Source of the DNA: Oscillospiraceae bacterium | GTDB taxonomy: Bacteria; Bacillota; Clostridia; Oscillospirales; Oscillospiraceae | Assembly: GCA_902765975.1 (NCBI GenBank) | Contig: CACXBO010000180.1 | Location: forward strand, 1-7,932 | Direction: 5' to 3' | DNA: 7,932 nt | Shown: piece by piece, positions 1 to 4,680 of the stretch | Numbering within the stretch: the stretch's first letter is position 1 | How the letters are laid out: each line of letters opens with the position of its first letter | Translations under genes and position numbers: made by a program | Notes under the pieces: model-generated | Databases searched by the model: none | What the model was told of the DNA's origin: nothing | What the model saw: the letters and a program-made list of their open reading frames with translations, nothing else

Positions 1-914
1 ACGTTGACGGTAGCCGCCGAGACTCCGTCGCCCTCCGCCTTGTCGACAGGCACGGACTCTCCCGTAAGAGCTGCCTCGTTTACCGCGCTCGAGCCCTCGA
101 TAACAATACCGTCTACGGGTATCGAGGCGCCGGGACGGACGGCGAAAATATCGCCCTTCTGAACTTCGTCGACGCCGACCTCGACCTCCTGCCCGCCGCG
201 TATCACCGTCGCCGTTTTCGGTCTGAGCCGCATAAGCGATTTGAGCGCGCTCGTCGTCTTCCCCTTGCTCCTCGCCTCGAGCAGCTTGCCGACCGTGATG
301 AGGGCGAGTATCATAGCCGCCGACTCAAAGTAGAATTCGTGCATATACTCCATTGACGCTTCGGGGCGCAGAGTCATCATAAAGAGCGCCCAGGTCGAGT
401 AGACGAAGGCGGCAGCAGAGCCGAGCGCCACGAGAGTGTCCATATTCGGCGCGCGGTGCATAAGCCCCTTAAAGCCGGAGATAAAAAATTTCTGATTTAT
501 CACCATGACCGCCGCTGCGAAAAGAAGCTCCGTTATGCCGACGCCGATATGATTGCCTTCGAGAAAGGCCGGCAGCGGAAAGCCCCACATAGTATGCCCC
601 ATCGAGATATACATAAGCACAAGGAGAAAGCCGAGCGAAGCGATAAGCCGCCTTTTCAGAACGGGCGTCTCCCTGTCTGCAAGGGCGTCGTCGCCGTCCG
701 CCGCAGACCTCGTAGCCCCCTTTTTGCTTGCGCCGTAGCCCGCGTCGACTACCGCCTTTATTATATCCGCCTCGCTCGCCGTGCCCTCGACTCCCATCGA
801 GTTCGTTAAGAGGCTCACGGCGCAGCTCTCAACTCCCGGCACGGCGCATACCGCCTTCTCGACCCTCGCCTGACAGGCGGCGCAGCTCATTCCGGTCACA
901 TTATACTGCTCCAT
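1..914 (-). CDS. copA: Copper-exporting P1B-type ATPase CopA, N-terminal part (runs off left edge)
   Basis: Membrane pump that uses ATP to export Cu(I) from the cytoplasm. The 304 visible residues start with a heavy-metal-associated domain (about 1-65) whose GMSCAAC motif (8-14) supplies metal-binding Cys11 and Cys14. Four hydrophobic segments follow, near 90-109, 122-147, 157-181 and 194-213, with the P1B-conserved RAPNMDTLVALG stretch (about 154-165). The start of the actuator domain carries TGES at 284-287, the dephosphorylation loop. The CPC ion-binding motif, the DKTGT phosphorylation site and the nucleotide-binding domain would lie beyond the window, so Cu(I) specificity is inferred from the HMA type and the csoR partner, not seen directly. 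The ATG at 914-912 comes 3 bp after the csoR stop, with a GAGGTGAG RBS inside the end of csoR, so translation is probably coupled. Ag(I) is a possible second substrate. Confidence 0.95.
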   Translation of the reverse strand, partial: MEQYNVTGMSCAACQARVEKAVCAVPGVESCAVSLLTNSMGVEGTASEADIIKAVVDAGYGASKKGATRSAADGDDALADRETPVLKRRLIASLGFLLVLMYISMGHTMWGFPLPAFLEGNHIGVGITELLFAAAVMVINQKFFISGFKGLMHRAPNMDTLVALGSAAAFVYSTWALFMMTLRPEASMEYMHEFYFESAAMILALITVGKLLEARSKGKTTSALKSLMRLRPKTATVIRGGQEVEVGVDEVQKGDIFAVRPGASIPVDGIVIEGSSAVNEAALTGESVPVDKAEGDGVSAATVN

Positions 915-917
915 AAC

Positions 918-1214
918 TCACCTCATAAGCTTTTCAATAAGCCCCGCAAGCTCGTCGACCGTCTCCTCGCGCCCTGCCTTGATGTCGTTTACCACGCAGG
1001 TATGCAGATGGCTTGACAGAAGCTCGCGGTTAAAAGCGCTTATCGCGGCTGAAACGGCGGCGGACTGAGTGAGCACGTCCGCGCAGTAAGCGCCGCGCTC
1101 CACCATCCCGCGTATGCCGCGTATCTGCCCTTCAATGCGGCTGAGCCTGTTTATAAGGCTCTTCACCTCCGCCTCCGGTCTCTCCTTCGTGCGTTTGCCG
1201 CAGCATTCCTCCAT
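918..1214 (-). CDS. csoR: CsoR-family copper-sensing transcriptional repressor
   Basis: Small all-helical cytoplasmic repressor (98 aa, normal family length) that leaves its operator when it binds Cu(I). The CsoR ligand signature is present with exact family spacing: Cys44, His69 and Cys73 (C-x24-H-x3-C, within YCADVLTQ and SHLHTC). The N-terminal RLSRIEGQIRGI stretch (about 23-34) is the conserved basic helix of the family. An extra Cys pair at 4-5 is not part of the canonical site. It is the first gene of an operon with copA 3 bp downstream. Its start has a GAGGGGTGA RBS about 7 nt upstream. Two palindromes in its promoter match CsoR-type operators, so autoregulation is expected. The related FrmR and RcnR subfamilies use different ligand sets; the ligands and the copA neighbour both favour copper. 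Confidence 0.96.
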   Translation of the reverse strand: MEECCGKRTKERPEAEVKSLINRLSRIEGQIRGIRGMVERGAYCADVLTQSAAVSAAISAFNRELLSSHLHTCVVNDIKAGREETVDELAGLIEKLMR

Positions 1215-1232
1215 TTATATCACCCCTCAAAA

Positions 1233-1249
1233 ATACCCCTATAGGGTAT
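1233..1249. promoter_or_regulatory. Putative second CsoR operator over the transcription start
   Basis: Inverted arms ATACCC (1233-1238) and GGGTAT (1244-1249) flank a 5-nt centre, the same arm core and spacing as the palindrome at 1257-1277. The two centres (1241 and 1267) are 26 bp apart, about two and a half helical turns. The site covers the predicted transcription start near 1247 and the first part of the leader. Confidence 0.72.
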
Positions 1250-1253
1250 ATTG

Positions 1254-1282
1254 ATTATATACCCGGGCGGGGTATATGTCAA
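1254..1282 (-). promoter_or_regulatory. Sigma-A promoter of csoR-copA
   Basis: On the minus strand TTGACA (1282-1277) is followed by exactly 17 nt and then TATAAT (1259-1254), a full consensus match in both hexamers with optimal spacing. Transcription should start near 1247, giving a leader of about 33 nt before the csoR ATG at 1214. Such a strong core promoter fits a unit kept silent by a repressor and derepressed by copper. Confidence 0.92.
1257..1277. promoter_or_regulatory. Putative CsoR operator, promoter-core copy
   Basis: Perfect 8-bp inverted arms ATATACCC (1257-1264) and GGGTATAT (1270-1277) flank a 5-nt GC-rich centre. The CCC/GGG core flanked by TAT/ATA matches the general form of CsoR-family operators next to csoR genes. 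The site fills the 17-nt spacer and touches both the -35 and the -10, so bound repressor would block RNA polymerase directly. Assignment to CsoR is inference from motif and neighbour. Confidence 0.85.
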
Positions 1283-1283
1283 G

Positions 1284-1316
1284 CATAAAAAAAGGAATGC
1301 AAAGGCATTCCTTTTT
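1284..1316 (-). terminator. Rho-independent terminator of the M23 peptidase gene
   Basis: A perfect 12-bp stem, 1289-1300 paired with 1305-1316, has a 4-nt loop. On the minus strand the GC-bearing part is followed by seven T residues (1290-1284). The stop codon of the peptidase gene (1317-1315) sits at the foot of the stem. The T-tract ends one base before the csoR -35 hexamer, so the element insulates csoR-copA from read-through. Confidence 0.93.
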
Positions 1317-1986
1317 ATCTCTCCGGCAGGTAGTCGACGGGGTCGACCCGCTCGTTTGATTCGGTGCGTACCTCGAAGTGGAGATGCGGGCCGGTGGACT
1401 GACCGGTGGAGCCGACGAGACCGATGATATCGCCCTGACGCACCCTTGCGCCGACCTCGACGAGCCTCTCGGACATATGCGCGTAGCAGGTAACGAGTCC
1501 GTTGTCGTGGCGAATTTTTATAAAGTTGCCGTAGCTGCTGTCCCAGCCCGACCAGATTATCTCGCCGGAATCTGCCGCGGCAATCTCCGTGCCCTTTCTG
1601 CTCCCGATATCTATCCCGCGGTGATTGGAAGAGCCGCCTTTTATGTGCCGCCTTCCGAAGGGAGAGGTGATAGGACCGTCGACAGGCCAGATAAAGCTTC
1701 CGGTCGAGGCCCAGCTAAGCTCCTCCGCGTGCTGAGCGGCGCACTGAGCGGCGCTGTCCGCAGCAGCGTCAAGGCTTGACGCGGCGGCAAGAACTGCGGC
1801 GGTCGATATTCCCGAGGGCTCGTCGGGGAAGGAGACAGCTACCTCGCGTGCCTCGAAAGCCTGAGGCTCTGTCGCTTCAGTCCCGTAAGCCGCGGCCTTA
1901 ATCGCAGAAGGTATCATGGCAAGACCGAGGGCGAGCGCCGCCGCAGCTATCCTTCCGCGGACGCGCAGCCTTCTCTTTGTATTCAT
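1315..1986 (-). CDS. Secreted M23-family (LytM-type) metallopeptidase
   Basis: Predicted extracellular or cell-surface zinc endopeptidase acting on peptidoglycan cross-bridges or stem peptides. The 223-aa product starts with a basic N-terminus and hydrophobic core (about 12-28) ending in an Ala-rich cleavage region near 30-33, a typical Sec signal peptide. An Ala/Glu-rich, probably disordered linker (about 34-95) precedes the M23 domain (about 98-220). Catalytic residues are complete: zinc ligands His122 and Asp126 in HRGID and His203 in HLHFEV, with His170 (YAH) and His201 as catalytic histidines, so this is not a degenerate scaffold-type LytM protein. The ATG at 1986-1984 has a CGGAG RBS about 9 nt upstream. 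It is a single-gene unit with its own terminator, diverging from the yabP operon. Without a transmembrane anchor it does not look like the SpoIIQ type; the physiological substrate cannot be read from sequence. Confidence 0.93.
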   Translation of the reverse strand: MNTKRRLRVRGRIAAAALALGLAMIPSAIKAAAYGTEATEPQAFEAREVAVSFPDEPSGISTAAVLAAASSLDAAADSAAQCAAQHAEELSWASTGSFIWPVDGPITSPFGRRHIKGGSSNHRGIDIGSRKGTEIAAADSGEIIWSGWDSSYGNFIKIRHDNGLVTCYAHMSERLVEVGARVRQGDIIGLVGSTGQSTGPHLHFEVRTESNERVDPVDYLPER

Positions 1987-2009
1987 TAAAACAACTCCGT
2001 TTCATAATA

Positions 2010-2026
2010 GTTACAAAATGGTAACA
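2010..2026 (-). promoter_or_regulatory. Putative WalR (YycF) binding box
   Basis: Read on the minus strand the site is TGTTAC-N5-TGTAAC, a full match to the published WalR consensus TGTWAH-N5-TGTWAH. WalR is the essential cell-wall two-component regulator of Firmicutes and controls many LytM/M23 and NlpC/P60 hydrolase genes. The box lies in the leader of the M23 peptidase gene, 24 bp upstream of its ATG and at or just after the predicted transcription start, a position that would suggest repression. It also reads as a 5-bp inverted repeat, so another regulator is possible. Confidence 0.55.
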
Positions 2027-2032
2027 AGCCGT

Positions 2033-2061
2033 AATATAGCCTATTTTATGCGATCCGTCAA
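2033..2061 (-). promoter_or_regulatory. Probable sigma-A promoter of the M23 peptidase gene
   Basis: On the minus strand TTGACG (2061-2056) is followed by 17 nt and TATATT (2038-2033), one mismatch to consensus in each hexamer. The predicted start is near 2026, leaving a leader of about 40 nt before the ATG at 1986. The other direction of this 136-bp divergent gap must hold the yabP promoter, but I could not identify a convincing sigma-A or sporulation-sigma match there. Confidence 0.6.
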
Positions 2062-2122
2062 GCTTTATTATGGAATAATCCGGCAGACGGGGGAGTATTA
2101 TTAGGCGACGGGAGGGAAAACG

Positions 2123-2410
2123 ATGGCTTATGAAACGGTAACGAAGGCTGCGGAGACGCAGCATAATATAACGATGGAGGGGCGCAGAAGGCTCTCGGTC
2201 TCCGGCGTCGGAGACGTTGAGAGCTTCAACGAGGAGGAGGTCATAATGTCCGGCGGCTCGTGGACGCTGTCCGTGAGAGGCAGCGGGATGCATATGGAGC
2301 GTCTGAGCGTCGACTCCGGCGACGTTATCATAACGGGGAGGATCGACTCGCTGAGCTATGAGGACGAGGCGCCGCCGAGGGAGGGCTTTTTCAAGAGGCT
2401 GCTCGGATGA
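2123..2410 (+). CDS. yabP: Sporulation protein YabP
   Basis: Small sporulation protein of the YabP/YqfC family, made in the mother cell in Bacillus subtilis and needed for proper spore coat and cortex formation; its biochemical role is unknown. The 95-aa product has the family's beta-rich core (about 14-80), including HNITMEGR (14-21), the SGVGDVESF turn and the SGDVIITGRIDSLSY end. A short charged tail ends in a basic/aromatic FFKRLLG. An RBS GGGAGGG at 2110-2116 lies 6 nt before the ATG. The stop overlaps the yabQ start as ATGA, so the two are translationally coupled. The related YqfC also has this fold, but the following yabQ and divIC settle the assignment. No hslR/yabO is seen upstream, where the M23 gene diverges instead. 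Confidence 0.93.
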   Translation: MAYETVTKAAETQHNITMEGRRRLSVSGVGDVESFNEEEVIMSGGSWTLSVRGSGMHMERLSVDSGDVIITGRIDSLSYEDEAPPREGFFKRLLG

Positions 2411-3030
2411 GCCTCGACCTCGGGATAGGATATCAGGCTGTCGAGGCTCTGTGGTCTGCGGGGCTCGGCGCCGCGCTCGGAGTGCTTTACGACGCGCTCA
2501 GAACAGCGCGGCGGCGCGGCGGCACAGTTCTCGCCTTCGTTCTGGACGCCGTCTTCTGGCTTATAACGGGCACGGCGCTCTTTCTCATCGGCTTTGCGAT
2601 AGGCGGCGGGAAGCAGAGGGCGTTTATGACTGCGGCTGCGGGACTCGGAGCGACGCTGTACTTCCTTATACTGAGTCCGTTTTTCCTGAAGCTTTTCGAT
2701 TTCTTTGCCGGCGGATTGGAGCGGATAGTCGAATTATCGGGCATTCCGCTCAAAAAAATCTGGTTTTTTATAAAAAAACTCTTTTCATCTTGGAAGGAAA
2801 GGTATAAAATAATAAAGTGTGATAGGATGAAAAGAAAAAACCGCAGCGTTGGGAAAGGAGCGGGACCGTATGAGGCTCAAGCGCACGGGTATATTTACGA
2901 AGCTTATAATAGTGGTGCTCCTCATCTACGCGGTAACGACGCTCATCGTGCTCCGCGGAAAGATAGAGACCGCGCAGGCAAAAAAGGACGAGCTTATAAA
3001 AGAGCGCGCCGACAAGACAGCCGCCATTGA
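2407..3030 (+). CDS. yabQ: Spore cortex biosynthesis protein YabQ (C-terminal frame overlaps divIC)
   Basis: Integral membrane sporulation protein, in B. subtilis localised to the outer forespore membrane and required for cortex synthesis. Hydrophobic segments lie at about 10-28, 41-66 and 74-96, followed by an amphipathic basic region (about 113-137). The family traits LYDALR (27-32) and DAVFW (47-51) are visible. The start overlaps the yabP stop by 4 bp. The odd part is the end: the frame stays open to a TGA at 3028-3030, 161 bp into divIC. My hand count of GC-ending codons in the overlap is about 35% in this frame and 70% in the divIC frame, so residues after about 137 are probably not a conserved domain. 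Either the protein carries an incidental basic tail, or a frameshift in the nearby A7/T6/A7 runs (2752-2778) hides the real stop; a -1 shift would end it at 2807. Confidence 0.85.
   Translation: MSLDLGIGYQAVEALWSAGLGAALGVLYDALRTARRRGGTVLAFVLDAVFWLITGTALFLIGFAIGGGKQRAFMTAAAGLGATLYFLILSPFFLKLFDFFAGGLERIVELSGIPLKKIWFFIKKLFSSWKERYKIIKCDRMKRKNRSVGKGAGPYEAQAHGYIYEAYNSGAPHLRGNDAHRAPRKDRDRAGKKGRAYKRARRQDSRH
2854..2860 (+). promoter_or_regulatory. Ribosome binding site fixing the divIC start
   Basis: AAAGGAG lies 9 nt before the ATG at 2870. It decides for that ATG over an in-frame TTG at 2849, which would place the RBS inside the coding region. The site lies within the open yabQ frame, so ribosomes translating the yabQ tail would pass over it. 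Confidence 0.8.
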
Positions 3031-3139
3031 CGATATGCAGTATGCTCTCGACCACAAGGACGACGACGAGGTCCTGGAGGATCTTGCCCGAAAGGGAGGC
3101 ATGGTATATCAGGACGAGGGCGTTGTTATCGCCGGCTGA
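2870..3139 (+). CDS. divIC: Septum formation initiator, DivIC/FtsB family
   Basis: Bitopic divisome protein that pairs with FtsL/DIVIB (FtsQ) to activate septal peptidoglycan synthesis. The 89-aa product has a short basic cytoplasmic N-terminus (MRLKRTG), one transmembrane helix (about 8-28), a charged coiled coil (about 29-62) and the family's C-terminal block EDLARKGGMVYQDEGVVI (70-87), which resembles the ARE-x-GMV-x-x-GE end of FtsB/DivIC proteins. Length is at the short, FtsB-like end of the family; B. subtilis DivIC is somewhat longer. The gene follows yabQ as in B. subtilis and lies 33 bp before yabR, so it is probably co-transcribed with the sporulation genes, although it usually also needs vegetative expression. 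Strong GC-ending codon preference supports this frame over the overlapping yabQ tail. Confidence 0.9.
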   Translation: MRLKRTGIFTKLIIVVLLIYAVTTLIVLRGKIETAQAKKDELIKERADKTAAIDDMQYALDHKDDDEVLEDLARKGGMVYQDEGVVIAG

Positions 3140-3172
3140 TCAAATCTATAAATACAGAGGACAGTTCAGCTT

Positions 3173-3595
3173 ATGAAGATCGAAAAGGGCGAAATACTTC
3201 AGGGTAAAGTAACGGGATTGGCGAAATTCGGAGCTTTCGTAGAGCTTGCGCCGGGCAAGTCCGGCCTTGTCTACATATCCGAGATAGCGAACACCTTCGT
3301 CAAGGAGGTATCGGATCATCTTGCCGTAGGGCAGGAGGTAACGGTCAAGGTCGTCAGCATCGACGAGCAGGGCAGGATAAACCTGTCCATCAAGCAGGCG
3401 CTTCCGCCTCCCGAGAAGAAGGATACGCCTAAGCGCGAGCAGCCCGTGTTCGCTCCGGCTGAGGAGGTCGCGGGAGAGAGCCAGGACGCCGGCTTTGAGG
3501 ATAAGCTCAAGAAGTTTATGAAGGACTCCGAGAGCCGCCTATCCGATATAAAGCGCCAGCGCGACGCCAAGGGCGGCGGAAAAAGAAGAAGATAA
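3173..3595 (+). CDS. yabR: YabR-like S1 RNA-binding domain protein
   Basis: Small cytoplasmic protein with one S1 domain (about 5-74), an OB-fold that binds RNA. It shows the typical GEILQGKVTGLAKFGAFVEL opening, GLVYISEIAN, and the VKVVSIDEQGRINLSIK end. A Pro/Glu/Lys-rich disordered segment (about 78-106) leads to a helical stretch (FEDKLKKFMKDSESRLSDIKRQR) and a strongly basic tail KGGGKRRR, which may add nonspecific RNA or ribosome affinity. Size (140 aa) and place right after divIC match yabR of B. subtilis, a general-stress type protein of unclear role; it also resembles polynucleotide phosphorylase C-termini. A GAGGA RBS lies 11 nt before the ATG, a slightly long spacing. It is the last gene of the plus-strand block. 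Confidence 0.92.
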   Translation: MKIEKGEILQGKVTGLAKFGAFVELAPGKSGLVYISEIANTFVKEVSDHLAVGQEVTVKVVSIDEQGRINLSIKQALPPPEKKDTPKREQPVFAPAEEVAGESQDAGFEDKLKKFMKDSESRLSDIKRQRDAKGGGKRRR

Positions 3596-3600
3596 AGCCG

Positions 3601-3636
3601 TAACGAAACGCCGGAAAACTCCGGCGTTTTTCGTTA
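3601..3636. terminator. Convergent terminator between yabR and cysK
   Basis: A 9-bp GC-rich inner stem (3607-3615 with 3620-3628, loop AAAC) extends after a 2-nt bulge into an outer 6-bp stem TAACGA/TCGTTA (3601-3606 with 3631-3636). On the plus strand the inner stem is followed by a T run (3627-3631). The cysK stop codon (3636-3634) is part of the outer stem. It clearly terminates the yabP block and may also serve cysK, though the minus-strand T-tract is poorer. Confidence 0.88.
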
Positions 3637-4563
3637 TTCAAAAAGCTCGGTCGATAAATACCTGTCTCCCGTGTCGGGCAGGAGGACTACGACCGTTTTT
3701 CCCCTTGCCTCGGGTCTCTTCGCGACCTCGACCGCAGCCCAGAGCGCCGCGCCCGAGGTTATGCCGACGAGCACGCCCTCTGCTTTGCCGACCTGCCTTG
3801 CAAGCGAGAAGGCGTCTGAGTCGGAGACGGATATGACCTCGTCCAAAAGCTCCCTCGCGAGAATGGATGGCACGAAGTTTGCCCCGATGCCCTGGAGCTT
3901 ATGTGCCCCCGCCCTTCCCTCGGTAAGCAGGGGGGAGGACGCGGGCTCGACGGCTATTATCTTAACGCCCGGTTTCTTTTCCTTTAGATAGCGGCCGACG
4001 CCCGTTACCGTTCCGCCCGTACCGACTCCGGCGACGAAGTAATCGACCTTCCCGTCCGCATCCTCGAATATTTCGGGCCCGGTCGTTAAGTAATGCGCCT
4101 CGGGATTAGCGGGATTGTCGAACTGGGCGGGAATGAAGGAGCCGGGGATAGAGGCGTGGAGCTCTTCGGCTTTTTCGATGGCGCCCGCCATACCCTTCGC
4201 CCCATCGGATAGGACAAGCTCGGCGCCGTAAGCTGCCATGAGCCGTCTGCGCTCAAGGCTCATCGTGTCGGGCATAACGATTATCGTTTTATATCCTCGC
4301 GCCGCGCCGACTGCGGCAAGGCCGATGCCCGTGTTTCCGCTCGTCGGCTCGATTATAACGCTGCCGGGCGCGATCAGCCCGCGCTTCTCTGCGTCGTCGA
4401 GCATATTTTTGGCGACTCTGTCCTTGGCAGAGCCTGCGGGGTTTAAGTATTCGAGCTTCGCTAAAAGCCTCGCCTCAAGGCCGTGCGTCTTCTCAATATG
4501 CGTAAGCTCAAGAAGCGGGGTTTTTCCGATAAACTGGTCGAGCGAGGTAAATATCTGTTCCAT
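3634..4563 (-). CDS. cysK: Cysteine synthase A (O-acetylserine sulfhydrylase)
   Basis: PLP enzyme that replaces the acetyl group of O-acetyl-L-serine with sulfide to make L-cysteine. The 309-aa length is typical of CysK. Lys47 in NPAGSAKDR forms the PLP Schiff base. PTSGNTG (73-79) is the substrate/carboxylate loop, GVGTGGTVTG binds the PLP phosphate, and PDTGDRYLST near the C-terminus is the conserved end with the Ser that contacts the pyridine nitrogen. The ATG at 4563-4561 is chosen because an AGGAG RBS lies about 8 nt upstream and MEQIFTSLDQFIGKTPL aligns with the usual N-terminus; an open frame reaching 4980 adds only low-complexity antisense sequence. It is a lone gene with no cysE or transporter beside it, and I see no T-box, S-box or clear operator in the 117-bp divergent gap. 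Cystathionine beta-synthase-type activity is a less likely alternative. Confidence 0.96.
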   Translation of the reverse strand: MEQIFTSLDQFIGKTPLLELTHIEKTHGLEARLLAKLEYLNPAGSAKDRVAKNMLDDAEKRGLIAPGSVIIEPTSGNTGIGLAAVGAARGYKTIIVMPDTMSLERRRLMAAYGAELVLSDGAKGMAGAIEKAEELHASIPGSFIPAQFDNPANPEAHYLTTGPEIFEDADGKVDYFVAGVGTGGTVTGVGRYLKEKKPGVKIIAVEPASSPLLTEGRAGAHKLQGIGANFVPSILARELLDEVISVSDSDAFSLARQVGKAEGVLVGITSGAALWAAVEVAKRPEARGKTVVVLLPDTGDRYLSTELFE

Positions 4564-4680
4564 ATCCTGTTCTCCTGTCACTTTTTTAGAGAAATAGCAA
4601 TTTATGCGGAACATTTGATGAGCTGAGGCAGTCATATATATGAACGGGGAATAATGTGCTGCATAAGGAGGTAAAAAGCT

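Noticed and set aside
1315..1986. M23 peptidase as the sporulation channel protein SpoIIQ
   Set aside because: It has a cleavable signal peptide instead of a transmembrane anchor and is not beside spoIID or other engulfment genes, so a general wall hydrolase is the safer call.
2067..2079. ATTAT-GGA-ATAAT inverted repeat between the M23 and yabP genes
   Set aside because: It is short and A/T-only, so chance occurrence is likely. It could be an operator or an UP-like element, but nothing ties it to a regulator.
1898..2293. 131-codon minus-strand frame across the M23/yabP gap
   Set aside because: It overlaps the signal-peptide region of the M23 gene and yabP in other frames, covers their regulatory gap, and shows no domain.
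2849..2869. Upstream TTG start for divIC
   Set aside because: It would put the AAAGGAG RBS inside the gene. The ATG at 2870 is correctly spaced and gives a typical basic N-terminus.
4564..4680. Possible riboswitch, T-box or CymR-type operator between cysK and the lipoprotein gene
   Set aside because: The gap is too short for a T-box or S-box, no stem-loop/terminator pair is visible, and I find no convincing operator motif.
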